Positions 6,734 to 15,023 of a stretch of 64,000 nucleotides of DNA are shown in pieces. Under the pieces are notes generated by a model, which had not been told where the DNA came from, did not search any database, and saw only the letters and a list, made by a program, of their open reading frames with translations. Numbering within the stretch: position 1 is the first letter of the stretch; each line of letters starts with the position of its first letter. Made by a program: the position numbers and the translations under genes. This stretch comes from JAAYXE01 sp964391195 (GTDB taxonomy: Bacteria; Chloroflexota; Anaerolineae; Anaerolineales; UBA4823), in the NCBI GenBank assembly GCA_964391195.1, contig CAYMLG010000007.1, positions 53,326 through 117,325 on the forward strand, in the 5' to 3' direction.

Positions 6734-9187
6734 ATGGCGAAGAAGATCGAGAGCAAAGAACCGAAATCGAGCCCCCCATCGAAACGCGGAGCAAAACCAG
6801 AGGTGGGAAAAGCGAAAGCGAGCAGCCGGACGGCGAAAAGCGCTGCGCCCAAGGCTGGACAGGCGAAATCCCGACCGGCGAAAGGCGTCGATCCATCTGC
6901 TCAACTTCAGCCTTCTCAGCCTTCGTCGCTGCTGGAGCGGGGATTGGCGTTGATCCTGCGCTTCGAGCGGTTCGCCTGGGATGCCGGCGGCCTGTTGATC
7001 CTGACTGTGGCGTTGATGACGCTGCTGGCTGTGCTGTTCCCGAGCTGGGCCAGGGGGGTTTTGATCTCTTGGTGGGCGGGGACACTTCAGCGGGGGGTCG
7101 GTTATGGGACGGTCTGGGTCATTTCCGGCTGCGCAGTGCTCGGATTCTGGATGCTGAGCCGCCGCTACACCCCCCGCCCGGTACAGATCCCCTGGGGAAA
7201 AGTATTGTCCCTGGAAATTGCCGCCCTGGCCTCGCTCGGCCTGCTGTCGGTGATTGGCGGGACTTCTCTGGAGCGGGTCGAGCAGGGAGTGGATGGCGGA
7301 ATTGTGGGGTGGGGGATGGCCGAGCTGCTCAGGATCCTGCTGGAACCGGTCGGCCTGGCTGGAAATTTCTGGCGCGGGCTGCTGCTCGGCGCGGTCTTTG
7401 TTTTCTTCGCCATGGCCGGGGTAGGGCTGTTCGACGCGCTGCTGCTGTGGGCGAAACGCGCGAGCGCCGAGGTCGAAACCGCCGCTGCCCCGGAAGCTAC
7501 CGCCCTGGACATGGGACCGGCCGTCGCGGAAGCGCCGCTGCCAGGCCAGGCGGGGGAGCTCGGTGGAGCGATGGAGACCTCCGATCCGACCAGGCAGGAG
7601 CGGAGCAAGCGCAAGATCACCCTACCTCCGCAGTTCCGCAAGAACTTCCACCTGCCATCCGAGAAGGAAGCGCGAGAAGCCGCCCCGCCTCCCCCCAGAG
7701 ACGATCGCCTGCCACCCCTGAATCTCCTGATCAACGAGCAGTCCTCCAGACCGGATGAGCGCCACATCAACCTGACCGCTGGATTAATTGAGAAAACGCT
7801 AGCCGAATTCGGTATCCCTGTGCGGGTGGTGGGCTTCCGGGTGGGCCCGACGGTGACTCAATTCGCGGTCGAACCCGGTTTCCTGGAAAAGGAGAAGCCG
7901 GGGACAGAGGGTGAGGTGGACCGCCAGAAGATCCGGGTGGCCAAAATCGCCGGCCTGCACCGCGACCTGGCCCTGGCCCTATCGGCCGAGCGACTGAGGA
8001 TCGAGGCCCCGGTCCCTGGACGCCCGTATGTGGGGATCGAGGTGCCCAATTCTCGCACCACCATGGTCCGCCTGCGCCCGCTGCTCGAGTCGGAAGCTTT
8101 CTATAAGATCAATTCTTCCCTGGCGATTGGGCTGGGACGGGATGTCTCCGGCCAGCCGGTGGTGGCCGACCTGGCCCGGATGCCGCACTTGTTGATCGCC
8201 GGGACGACCGGTTCGGGGAAGTCGATCTGCATCGCCGGGCTGACCACCTGCCTGGTGATGAACAACTCGCCGGTCGACCTGCGCCTGGTGATGATCGACC
8301 CGAAGATGGTTGAGTTGGTGCGCTTCAACGGGCTGCCTCACCTGCTAGGGAAGGTCGAAACCGATGTCGAGCGTATCCTGGCGGTGCTGCGCTGGACGAC
8401 GAACGAGATGGACCGCCGGTATAAGCTCCTGGAGGCCTCGCGATCGAGAAATATCGATACCTATAATCGGAAAGCACAGCGGCGCAAGGGTGAGGAGCCG
8501 CTCCCCCGCCTGGTGATCATGATCGATGAGCTGGCCGATCTGATGATGAATGCCCCCGATCAAACCGAACACAGCCTGGTGCGCCTGGCACAGATGGCCC
8601 GCGCCGTGGGCATCCACCTGGTGGTGGCCACGCAGCGCCCGAGTACGGACGTGGTCACCGGGTTGATCAAAGCCAATTTCCCGGCCCGCATCGCATTCGC
8701 CGTCGCCTCTTCGATCGATTCACGGGTGATCCTCGACACCCAGGGCGCGGAATCTCTGCTTGGCCGGGGTGATATGCTCTTCCTCCCGCCCGAAGCCCCG
8801 GCGCCGGTTCGCGCTCAGGGGGCGCTGGTGACCGATCACGAAGTTGAGAAAGTGATCACCTTCTGGCAGAAGACACACCCGCCGCAGGAGGCCGAGAAAG
8901 CCCCCTGGGACCAGATGCTCGAAGATGAAGCCGTTCTCGCCGACCGGGATGACCTGGTTCAACAGGCGATCCGCATCGTCCAGGAGACGCAAAAGGCCAG
9001 CGCTTCGATGCTGCAGCGCAGGTTGAAAATCGGCTACCCGAGAGCCGCGCGGCTGATCGATGAGCTCGAGGAGCTGGGTGTCATCGGCCCACCCCAGGGC
9101 GGCGGCCGTGACCGTGAAGTGCTGATCGGGCCGGACGACGATCGTGATTACGATAGCCGTGATTACGAAGCGGATGTAGAAACTTAA
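6734..9187 (+). CDS. ftsK: FtsK/SpoIIIE DNA translocase
   Basis: An 817-residue ATP-driven DNA pump that clears chromosome ends through the closing septum and aligns dif sites. The N-terminus is Lys/Ser-rich (residues 1-55), then four membrane helices (about 70-240), a short linker, and the motor: the alpha domain with VVGFRVGPTVTQFAVEP, Walker A LLIAGTTGSGKS (about residue 485) and Walker B RLVIMIDELADLMM. The C-terminal gamma winged helix (ASASMLQRRLKIGYPRAARL) reads KOPS-type guide sequences. The linker is short, as in SpoIIIE-like members. The ATG at 6734 has no strong ribosome binding site and follows the Nudix remnant directly. Confidence 0.96.
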   Translation: MAKKIESKEPKSSPPSKRGAKPEVGKAKASSRTAKSAAPKAGQAKSRPAKGVDPSAQLQPSQPSSLLERGLALILRFERFAWDAGGLLILTVALMTLLAVLFPSWARGVLISWWAGTLQRGVGYGTVWVISGCAVLGFWMLSRRYTPRPVQIPWGKVLSLEIAALASLGLLSVIGGTSLERVEQGVDGGIVGWGMAELLRILLEPVGLAGNFWRGLLLGAVFVFFAMAGVGLFDALLLWAKRASAEVETAAAPEATALDMGPAVAEAPLPGQAGELGGAMETSDPTRQERSKRKITLPPQFRKNFHLPSEKEAREAAPPPPRDDRLPPLNLLINEQSSRPDERHINLTAGLIEKTLAEFGIPVRVVGFRVGPTVTQFAVEPGFLEKEKPGTEGEVDRQKIRVAKIAGLHRDLALALSAERLRIEAPVPGRPYVGIEVPNSRTTMVRLRPLLESEAFYKINSSLAIGLGRDVSGQPVVADLARMPHLLIAGTTGSGKSICIAGLTTCLVMNNSPVDLRLVMIDPKMVELVRFNGLPHLLGKVETDVERILAVLRWTTNEMDRRYKLLEASRSRNIDTYNRKAQRRKGEEPLPRLVIMIDELADLMMNAPDQTEHSLVRLAQMARAVGIHLVVATQRPSTDVVTGLIKANFPARIAFAVASSIDSRVILDTQGAESLLGRGDMLFLPPEAPAPVRAQGALVTDHEVEKVITFWQKTHPPQEAEKAPWDQMLEDEAVLADRDDLVQQAIRIVQETQKASASMLQRRLKIGYPRAARLIDELEELGVIGPPQGGGRDREVLIGPDDDRDYDSRDYEADVET

Positions 9188-9214
9188 ACGTAATTCATTA
9201 TTCACTCAAGGCTA

Positions 9215-9243
9215 TTGACAGCCACACTTCCATACGATAGGAT
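9215..9243 (+). promoter_or_regulatory. Sigma70-type promoter for the phosphatidyltransferase-lgt pair
   Basis: TTGACA at 9215-9220, a 17-nt spacer and TAGGAT at 9238-9243. It lies in the 136-nt gap after ftsK, so transcription of the next genes can start independently. Confidence 0.7.
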
Positions 9244-9323
9244 ACACCGGCGGTCCGGTTCGAAGAGAGATACGCCCGCTGAAGAAGGTGATTGATCCAC
9301 CTCGACCCTATGAACGAAAGGCA

Positions 9324-9962
9324 ATGAATAATTTGGACAGCATAGCCAATAGAAAACAACGGATGACACTCACCGACCTGATGCGGGTGCGCTTCAAGGG
9401 AGTACTGGACCCGGTCGGAGCTTTCTTCAACCGGCTCGGATTAATGCCCAACACAATGACCATCCTCGGGCTGGTTGGCAATGTCGTTGGCGCGTATTTC
9501 CTGGCCCGGGGCGACTTCACCATCGGGGGCATCATCATCCTCATCATGGGCCCCGTCGATGCCCTGGATGGGACAATGGCTCGGTTGAGGGGCATGGCCG
9601 GGGAATTCGGCGCATTTGTCGATTCAGTCACCGATCGCTATTCAGAACTGGTGATCTTCGCCGGGCTGCTCTATTATTACATCAGCCAGGGAAATGAGTT
9701 GGCCACCTTGCTGGTGTATGCTGCGGCTGCCGGTTCTGTGCTGGTCTCCTACAATCGGGCCCGAGCGCAATCCATCGGGTATGAGACCAAAGTGGGGATC
9801 TTAACCCGCCTGGAGCGTTACCTCGTCCTGGCTCCGGCGTTGATTTTCAACCAACCAATCATTGGCCTGTGGATCATTGCCGTACTGGCGAACGTGACCG
9901 CTCTGCAACGCATCCTGGACGTGCGCCACCAGGCCTACGAGAAGCGCGACAAGCATCAATAG
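9324..9962 (+). CDS. CDP-alcohol phosphatidyltransferase family protein
   Basis: A 212-residue integral membrane enzyme that transfers a CDP-activated lipid (or other CDP-alcohol) to a hydroxyl acceptor in phospholipid synthesis. The full family signature D-G-x2-A-R-x8-G-x3-D-x3-D is present (DGTMARLRGMAGEFGAFVDS then VTD). About six membrane helices follow the usual pattern. The ATG at 9324 follows GAAAGG; an earlier in-frame start lacks support. It sits 14 nt before lgt, so both genes probably serve membrane biogenesis. The acceptor (glycerol-3-phosphate, inositol phosphate or another) cannot be told from sequence alone. Confidence 0.88.
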   Translation: MNNLDSIANRKQRMTLTDLMRVRFKGVLDPVGAFFNRLGLMPNTMTILGLVGNVVGAYFLARGDFTIGGIIILIMGPVDALDGTMARLRGMAGEFGAFVDSVTDRYSELVIFAGLLYYYISQGNELATLLVYAAAAGSVLVSYNRARAQSIGYETKVGILTRLERYLVLAPALIFNQPIIGLWIIAVLANVTALQRILDVRHQAYEKRDKHQ

Positions 9963-9976
9963 CAGAAAGGGATAGT

Positions 9977-10831
9977 ATGCCAACCGGTTTTGAAATCGGA
10001 CCTATAACGATTCGTTTCTACGGGATCATCTTGATGTTAGGGGCGCTGGCGGCTGCGTTTCTTGCCGAGCGAGAAGCCCGGCGCCGGGGGATCGAGAGCG
10101 AGATTATCTGGGATGTTTTTGTCTGGGTGCTGATCGGGGGGATCATCGGCGCACGCCTGTGGCACATTTTCACCCCGCCGCCCTCGATGGTGGCACAGGG
10201 GATCACGGTGCAATACTACCTCACCCATCCGCTGGACGCAATCGCCATCTGGCGGGGCGGGGTGGGCATCCCCGGGGCAGTGATCGGCGGCGTGTTGGCC
10301 TTATACTGGTATACCCGGCGAAAGCGTCTGAACTTCCCCACGCTGCTCGATGTGGGCGCCCCCGCGCTGGCCCTGGGGCAGGCCATTGGTCGCTGGGGAA
10401 ATTATGTCAACCAGGAGCTGTACGGCGCTCCCACCGATCTCCCTTGGGCGATTTATATCGATGAACAGCACCGCCTGCCGGAGTTCATGGACCAGGCCTA
10501 TTACCACCCGGTCTTCTTCTACGAATTCGTGTGGAATCTGCTCAACATGGGATTCCTGCTCTGGGCGGGCCGCCGCTTAAAAGACCGCCTGCTCCCCGGA
10601 GATCTTTTCCTGTTCTACCTGATCATCTATCCCGTCGGTCGCTTCTTTCTTGAATTCTTAAGGCTGGACTCTTCGCAGATTGCGGGGATCAACGCCAACC
10701 AGACCTTTATGGCCATCATCGCCGTCCTGGCTATTTCCCTGTTCATCTGGCGCCACCGCCGCCAGGAAAAGAGCAGCACCACCGCCGTTTCAAGCCACAC
10801 CACAGAGGCCACAGAGAGCACGGAGAGATAA
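9977..10831 (+). CDS. lgt: Prolipoprotein diacylglyceryl transferase
   Basis: A 284-residue membrane enzyme that transfers diacylglycerol from phosphatidylglycerol to the lipobox cysteine of prolipoproteins. The window encodes at least seven likely substrates. Diagnostic stretches are RGGVGIPGAVIGG, the signature GQAIGRWGNYVNQELYG with the catalytic arginine, and PVGRFFLEFLRLDSSQ near the C-terminus. AGAAAGGG precedes the ATG. The last 13 codons (SSHTTEATESTER) are encoded by the ACAGAG-type repeat that continues downstream. The native C-terminus has therefore apparently been replaced or extended by repeat DNA without harming the catalytic core. Confidence 0.95.
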   Translation: MPTGFEIGPITIRFYGIILMLGALAAAFLAEREARRRGIESEIIWDVFVWVLIGGIIGARLWHIFTPPPSMVAQGITVQYYLTHPLDAIAIWRGGVGIPGAVIGGVLALYWYTRRKRLNFPTLLDVGAPALALGQAIGRWGNYVNQELYGAPTDLPWAIYIDEQHRLPEFMDQAYYHPVFFYEFVWNLLNMGFLLWAGRRLKDRLLPGDLFLFYLIIYPVGRFFLEFLRLDSSQIAGINANQTFMAIIAVLAISLFIWRHRRQEKSSTTAVSSHTTEATESTER

Positions 10832-11003
10832 ACACCACAGAGTCCACAGAGGGATAAACACCACAGGGTGCACAGAGAACACAGAGAAATATTAATAAAC
10901 TCTGTGATCTCCGTGCACTCTGTGGTTTTGTTTTCAGGTCTCACCACAGAGTACGCGGAGAGATAAAAAATAACTCTTTGATCTCCGTGTTCTCTGTGGT
11001 TAT
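10797..11003. repeat. Cluster of CACCACAGAG...CACAGAG units, direct and inverted
   Basis: Four direct units built on CACCACAGAGNCCACAGAG(A/G) followed by ATAAA, and two inverted units (ACTCTGTGATCTCCGTGCACTCTGTGGT-like) interleave across about 205 nt. They can fold into long hairpins. The first unit lies inside lgt. Degenerate single units of the same kind recur near 15000, 38391 and 47375. Confidence 0.85.
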
Positions 11004-11066
11004 TACGATCATCCGGCGAATTAGCCTGTTCAAATCGCCCACTTTTCTTTACAATTGATCCTACCC

Positions 11067-11213
11067 ATGAAGTCAACGATTGCTACCGAACAGCTATGCA
11101 AGCGATACGGAACCACCCTGCCGGCTGAGGGCCTTGCCCTGCAAGTTAAACGTCCGGCCAGATTGGCGTTGTGTTTCGGGCTCATTGTGGATCACAGAAG
11201 GAAGGGGTTATGA
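11067..11213 (+). pseudogene. Truncated ABC transporter ATPase N-terminus
   Basis: A 48-codon frame beginning MKSTIATEQLCKRYGTTLPA then EGLALQVKR. This is the standard opening of an ABC ATPase (TE-x-L-x-KRYG-x-T-x-A-x-(D/E)GL-x-L-x-V), but similarity stops exactly where the Walker A region should begin. The frame ends overlapping the start of the next gene (stop 11211-11213, next ATG 11210-11212). No downstream ABC sequence remains, so this is a remnant left by a deletion that joined it to the hydrolase gene. It could still be translated as a short leader and couple translation to the next gene. Confidence 0.65.
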
Positions 11214-11965
11214 CGGACCTCGTAATCCTCGGGACCGCGAATGCGGTTCCTGATAAAGAGCACGAAAACACGCATATGGCCCTGCAGGGAAAAGACGCAT
11301 TTGTGCTGATCGACTGCGTGAACAATCCGGTTGTCCGCCTGCAGCAAGCCGGTCTCGATATCCTCCGTTTGAGCGATTTAATCTTGACCCACTTTCATCC
11401 GGACCATGTATCCGGTGTGCCTTCGTTATTGATGAGCAGTTGGCTGCTCGGGCGCACCGCCCCGCTCGATATTTACGGCCTGGCTCATACGCTGGACCGG
11501 ATCGAAGGGCTGATGGATTATTACGAATGGAAACTCTGGCCCCGCTTTTTCCCGGTTCGTTTCCACCGCTTGCCAGAAGAGGAATTGACGCCGGTCCTGG
11601 ACAATGACGAATTCCGGATCTTTGCTTCCCCCGTCCGCCACCTGATACCCACCATCGGGCTTCGGGTAGAGTTCTCGCGCAGCGGTAAAGTGCTGGCCTA
11701 TTCGTGCGATACCGAGCCCTGTCCGCAAGTGGTGCGCCTGGCTTCCGGGGCGGACGCCCTGGTTCACGAGGCGACCGGAGCGGGCAGGGGGCATTCGTCG
11801 GCGGCTCAAGCCGGGGTGATGGCCCATGAGGCGGAGGTGGGGAAGCTGTACCTCATCCACTATCCGGCAAACAGCGCCAAACACCAGGGCTTGATCGCTG
11901 AAGCCCAAATGACCTTTGGGGGACCGGTTGAGTTGGCGTTCGACTTTATGCGTCTGCCTTTTTAG
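11210..11965 (+). CDS. MBL-fold metallo-hydrolase (RNase Z-like)
   Basis: A 251-residue metallo-beta-lactamase-fold hydrolase. It begins MTDLVILGTANAVPDKEHEN, a glycine pattern typical of RNase Z-like and arylsulfatase-like MBL proteins. The zinc motif is complete in LTHFHPDHVSG (H-x-H-x-D-H), with later ligands in ASPVRHLIPTIGLR, YSCDTEP and a final YLIHYP histidine. It is shorter than true RNase Z and lacks the exosite arm, so tRNA 3' processing is only one possibility. The ATG at 11210 has GAAGGGG before it and overlaps the ABC remnant. A terminator follows at 11997. Confidence 0.85.
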   Translation: MTDLVILGTANAVPDKEHENTHMALQGKDAFVLIDCVNNPVVRLQQAGLDILRLSDLILTHFHPDHVSGVPSLLMSSWLLGRTAPLDIYGLAHTLDRIEGLMDYYEWKLWPRFFPVRFHRLPEEELTPVLDNDEFRIFASPVRHLIPTIGLRVEFSRSGKVLAYSCDTEPCPQVVRLASGADALVHEATGAGRGHSSAAQAGVMAHEAEVGKLYLIHYPANSAKHQGLIAEAQMTFGGPVELAFDFMRLPF

Positions 11966-11996
11966 CCCCTTTGACCTCCACTTAACTTAAACGAAA

Positions 11997-12022
11997 ACGT
12001 GGGAGCTTCAACGCTCCCACGT
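11997..12022. terminator. Bidirectional terminator between convergent genes
   Basis: Ten-bp perfect arms ACGTGGGAGC/GCTCCCACGT with a 6-nt loop. On the minus strand the stem is followed by TTTTCGTTTAAG, so it best serves the HNH gene. It also lies 32 nt after the hydrolase stop. Confidence 0.85.
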
Positions 12023-12043
12023 GCCGGTAAAACCTCAGGGTCA

Positions 12044-12544
12044 TCACTCCTGCACGAACGGCAGCCATTCGTTATTGTCGTTGATATGGCGGCCGAAAAT
12101 GTAAACGGCCGAGGCGGGCGGTTCGGTGGGCTGTCGTAGTAAGCGCATCTGGGCTTGCTCCAGTGTGCGACCCCCTTTGCGATGATTGCAGATCGGGCAG
12201 GCCGCTACCAGATTGTCCCAGGTGTGCTTGCCGCCCAGGCGGCGGGGGATTACGTGGTCGATGGTCAGGTAGGGGTACCGCTTTCCGCAATACTGGCAGG
12301 TGTAATCGTCCCGCCGGAGCACCTCTCGCTTGGTCAGGCGAACCGTGGGTCGAGGCCGTTTCACCATCTTCTCCAGCCGGATGACCGAGGGTCGGGGATA
12401 AGTCTGGGTAACTGTGGCGATCTCCCCCCGCCCATTAAGCACTAAAGACGCCTTGCCACTCAAGATTAGACCGATGGCGCGGCGGGTCGTGCAGACGTTG
12501 ATAGGCTCAAAATTTGCGTTGAGTACCAACACTGGCGCAAACAT
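12044..12544 (-). CDS. HNH endonuclease
   Basis: A 166-residue HNH-family nuclease. The C-terminal half holds the fold: CQYCGKRYPYLTIDHVIPRR, then LGGKHTWDNLVAACPICNHR, giving two CxxC zinc pairs and the catalytic DH...N...H set. The N-terminal part (MFAPVLVLNANFEPINVCTT then RRAIGLILSGKASLVL) is the conserved extension of a common freestanding bacterial HNH family of unknown role. I chose the ATG at 12544 because GGAGGCTGGT precedes it. A TATAAT on the minus strand (12571-12576) gives a short leader. No restriction partner or phage gene is nearby. Confidence 0.9.
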   Translation of the reverse strand: MFAPVLVLNANFEPINVCTTRRAIGLILSGKASLVLNGRGEIATVTQTYPRPSVIRLEKMVKRPRPTVRLTKREVLRRDDYTCQYCGKRYPYLTIDHVIPRRLGGKHTWDNLVAACPICNHRKGGRTLEQAQMRLLRQPTEPPASAVYIFGRHINDNNEWLPFVQE

Positions 12545-12599
12545 ACCAGCCTCCATGATCCAACATTCGAGAATTATAGCACGATGCATTAGAAAAGAT

Positions 12600-12850
12600 C
12601 TGTTTTTTTTGGAGTGTCGGCGGTGAGGCCGCCCACTCACCCCTAAATAACAGGATTGCTGTTTTTGGGGGTGGGCGGCGAAGCTGGGCGATGAAGTCAC
12701 CGCCCCCATAATAACAATTACTACTGAGGGCATTTTCCTGCACACCATTTATCTCATTGTCAGCAGAAAAAATGATGTGTGGGGGGTGGGCGGCGCTGCC
12801 CACCCCCACACATCGATTACTACTTTTTTCCTGCATACCATCTATCTCGG
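12600..12850. repeat. Three adjacent GC-rich hairpin elements
   Basis: Three copies of a hairpin element lie in tandem: about 12612-12645, 12666-12709 and 12774-12814. Each is built on GGGTGGGCGGCG...GCCCACCC. The second and third share the tail ATTACTACT...TTTTCCTGCA(C/T)ACCAT(T/C)TATCTC. The third hairpin has 17-bp arms with one bulged G. The cluster fills the gap between the divergent HNH and PH-like genes. Confidence 0.8.
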
Positions 12851-12851
12851 T

Positions 12852-12857
12852 TATAAT
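12852..12857 (+). promoter_or_regulatory. TATAAT box of a leaderless promoter
   Basis: TATAAT ends 6 nt before the ATG of the PH-like gene at 12864, so the transcript should begin at or next to the start codon. No ribosome binding site is present. The -35 region is poor. Confidence 0.6.
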
Positions 12858-12863
12858 AAAGAT

Positions 12864-13385
12864 ATGCAAGAGAACCTTGACATGGTTGAATTCCGCCCGG
12901 AACTGCTATCCCGGCGGGGAGAAGCCACAGCCTGGGGGTTGGCGCTGCTGGTATTCGGGGCCTGGTTCGCCCTGCGCTATACCGGCTACCACGTCCCCGG
13001 GAGCCTGGTGTTCCTGGCCTTTTTCTTGCTGTTTGCTGCGCTGGGAATCAGCCTGGGGAATTGGATGGACCGCCGGACGAAGATCCTCCTGAAGCCGGAA
13101 GGCATTGCCTTCTCGAACGGCTTGCGGAACGTGTTTTTTCCCTGGGAGGAGATCCGCCAGGTTCAAATCCACCCCTCCAGGTGGGGCAATAAGGTCAGGG
13201 TAATCGGCGAAAAAGCCTATTTTGACTTCCGCACCCTGGGAGAGGTGACAGTCCAGGGAACGGTGAAGGGACGCATGGGTTTTGTCGTGGGAGAGAAGAT
13301 CTTGCGAAGGATACTGGAAGCCGGAAGATTAGAGCACAGGACTCGTTCATCGGTGGGAACGAGCTACTATTATTCGCGAGAGTGA
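12864..13385 (+). CDS. Membrane protein with bacterial PH-like domain
   Basis: A 173-residue protein with two membrane helices (about residues 25-45 and 48-68) followed by a C-terminal beta-rich region (LKPEGIAFSNGLRNVFFPWE then EIRQVQIHP) that resembles the bPH domains of YdbT/YdbS-like proteins. The start is inferred from context: TATAAT 6 nt upstream and no Shine-Dalgarno sequence suggest a leaderless mRNA. It is followed by the terminator at 13408 and then tyrS. The PH-like call is by pattern only, and function is unknown. Confidence 0.65.
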   Translation: MQENLDMVEFRPELLSRRGEATAWGLALLVFGAWFALRYTGYHVPGSLVFLAFFLLFAALGISLGNWMDRRTKILLKPEGIAFSNGLRNVFFPWEEIRQVQIHPSRWGNKVRVIGEKAYFDFRTLGEVTVQGTVKGRMGFVVGEKILRRILEAGRLEHRTRSSVGTSYYYSRE

Positions 13386-13407
13386 TCCCCTCTGCGGTGA
13401 GCACTTC

Positions 13408-13434
13408 GCGCCCTCCCGCAGAGGGCGCGTTTTT
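13408..13434 (+). terminator. Intrinsic terminator before tyrS
   Basis: GCGCCCTC/GAGGGCGC arms with a 5-nt loop, then GTTTTT. An alternative stem (13388-13397 with 13416-13425, CCCTCTGCGG/CCGCAGAGGG) is mutually exclusive with it, so terminator and antiterminator forms are possible. It sits 27 nt before the tyrS start. Confidence 0.8.
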
Positions 13435-13460
13435 ATTTCTTGGATTATTTGGGAGGCGCC

Positions 13461-14714
13461 ATGAACGGCCAAATGGAAGTGATGACAAAACGGGATATGA
13501 CCATCGATGAGCAGGTCGCTTACCTGATGCAGGGCACCGAATATGGGGATGAGGCGCTGCAACAGGCGATGGCGGAGGAATTGCGGCAGCGGCTGTTGGA
13601 AGCCCAGAGAGAAAACCGGCCCCTGCGGGTGTACTGCGGTTTCGATCCGCGGACAAGCGACCTGCACCTGGGACACACGGTCCCCATGCGGAAACTGCGC
13701 CAGTTCCAGGAGTTGGGCCACGAAGTCACTTTTCTCGTAGGCAACTACACCTCGCTGATCGGGGACCCCAGCGATAAGGATATCCTGCGGCCGCAGCTCA
13801 CCCCTGAACAGGTGCAGCACAACGCCCAAACCTACGCCGAACAGGCGTTTAAGGTGTTGGATAAAGATAAAACCCTCATCCGCTACAATGCTGAGTGGCT
13901 GTCGAAGCTCACCTTTACGGAGCTGATCCACCTGGCGGCGAACTTCACCGTCCAGCAGTTCATATCTCGCGAGAACTTCAAGCTGCGCTGGGAAAAGGGA
14001 GATCCGATCTACATCCATGAGTTCTTCTACGCCATCATGCAAGGCTACGATGCCTATTCCATGCGCTCCGACATCCAGGTGGGCGGCACAGACCAGTTGT
14101 TCAATATCATCACCGCAGCCCGCAAACTGATGACATCGCTGGGTGAGAAGCCCAACATCGGCATCATCGTGGGCATCTTGCCGGGGACCGACGGCGAGGT
14201 GAAGATGAGCAAATCTTTGGGCAACCACATCCCCCTGTTGTCCACCCCGGAGGACATGTACGGCAAGGTGATGAGCGTTCCGGATAAGGCGATGGGCAGC
14301 TACTTCCGGCTGATTACCCGCTGGACGCCGCCGGAGATCGCCGAGCTCGAGCAGGGTATGGCAGAGGGCAGGCTCCACCCGCGGGATGTGAAAATGAAGC
14401 TGGCGCGCGAGATCGTCAGCATCTACCATTCGCCGCAGGCAGCCATCGAAGCCGAAGAGGCCTTCAAGCGGGTCTTCCAGCAGGGCGATGTCCCCGAAGA
14501 CCTGCCTGAGTATGTGTTCGATCCGGCGCAGACCGTCGTGGATGTGTTGGTGGCTGCCGGGTTGGTGGGCAGCAAAAGCGAAGGCCGCAGGATGGTGGAC
14601 CAGCACGCGGTCCGGCTGGACGGCGAGACCCTGACCGACCCGACCCAGCCCTTCCCTCATGCTGGGGTGCTCCAGGTGGGGAAACGGCGGTTCCTGAAGG
14701 TGGTGTCCGGCTGA
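13461..14714 (+). CDS. tyrS: Tyrosyl-tRNA synthetase
   Basis: A 417-residue class I synthetase that charges tRNA-Tyr in the cytosol. Motifs seen are YCGFDPRTSDLHLGHTVPMR containing the HIGH equivalent (HLGH), the tyrosine-site segments YDAYSMRSDIQVGGTDQ, and KMSKS within GEVKMSKSLGNH. The C-terminal 60 residues (VGSKSEGRRMVDQHAVRLDG) form the S4-like RNA-binding domain. The order resembles the TyrZ-type enzymes. GGGAGGCGCC precedes the ATG at 13461. It is monocistronic. A terminator with an alternative stem lies directly upstream, but the leader is too short for a T-box. Confidence 0.96.
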   Translation: MNGQMEVMTKRDMTIDEQVAYLMQGTEYGDEALQQAMAEELRQRLLEAQRENRPLRVYCGFDPRTSDLHLGHTVPMRKLRQFQELGHEVTFLVGNYTSLIGDPSDKDILRPQLTPEQVQHNAQTYAEQAFKVLDKDKTLIRYNAEWLSKLTFTELIHLAANFTVQQFISRENFKLRWEKGDPIYIHEFFYAIMQGYDAYSMRSDIQVGGTDQLFNIITAARKLMTSLGEKPNIGIIVGILPGTDGEVKMSKSLGNHIPLLSTPEDMYGKVMSVPDKAMGSYFRLITRWTPPEIAELEQGMAEGRLHPRDVKMKLAREIVSIYHSPQAAIEAEEAFKRVFQQGDVPEDLPEYVFDPAQTVVDVLVAAGLVGSKSEGRRMVDQHAVRLDGETLTDPTQPFPHAGVLQVGKRRFLKVVSG

Positions 14715-15023
14715 GGTCTTCTCGGTCGCTCCGCTTCACCTGTAGAGGCACGGCGGAGGCCGTAAACCACGCGAAACCGTAAAGCTACCCGCCGGCAGCG
14801 AAGCGCTCACGGCCGTGCCTGTACGGCATCGATTGGAAATCGACGCCTGGGGGATTCCAAGCCCGCTGGAGCAGGCTGATGGGGCGCGGGTGGGCATGAA
14901 TCCGCTTTGAGCGGGTTTGGATTTTAGGAGCCGGCGGATTCATCCGCTGGCGGGCGAGCCGTATCGTCGTCCTGGCTGGGGGAAAGGGGCGCCATGTGTG
15001 CTCTGTGATCTCTGTGTTGAAGA
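14715..15023. repeat. Intergenic region with TGTAG(A/G)GGCACGGC element and palindromes
   Basis: About 310 nt between the convergent tyrS and SEDS genes with no gene. An inverted-repeat element spans 14741-14823 (GTAGAGGCACGGC...GCCGTGCCTGTAC). A related copy is at 47082-47144. Further short palindromes lie at about 14865-14935. A degenerate ACAGAG-type unit (CTCTGTGATCTCTGTG) lies near 15000. Confidence 0.65.

Noticed and set aside
10797..11003. Possible CRISPR array
   Set aside because: The units are irregular in spacing, occur in both orientations and have no constant-length spacers; no cas genes are present.
12044..12544. HNH nuclease as part of a restriction, retron or phage defence system
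   Set aside because: The neighbours are housekeeping genes, no methyltransferase or phage gene is near, and this HNH family is usually freestanding.
13386..13460. T-box riboswitch before tyrS
   Set aside because: The leader is only about 75 nt, and neither the AGGGTGGNACCGCG box nor a specifier stem is present. It is read as a terminator with an alternative stem.
13347..14660. A 437-codon minus-strand frame opposite tyrS
   Set aside because: tyrS has intact HLGH and KMSKS motifs on the plus strand; the antisense frame matches no family.
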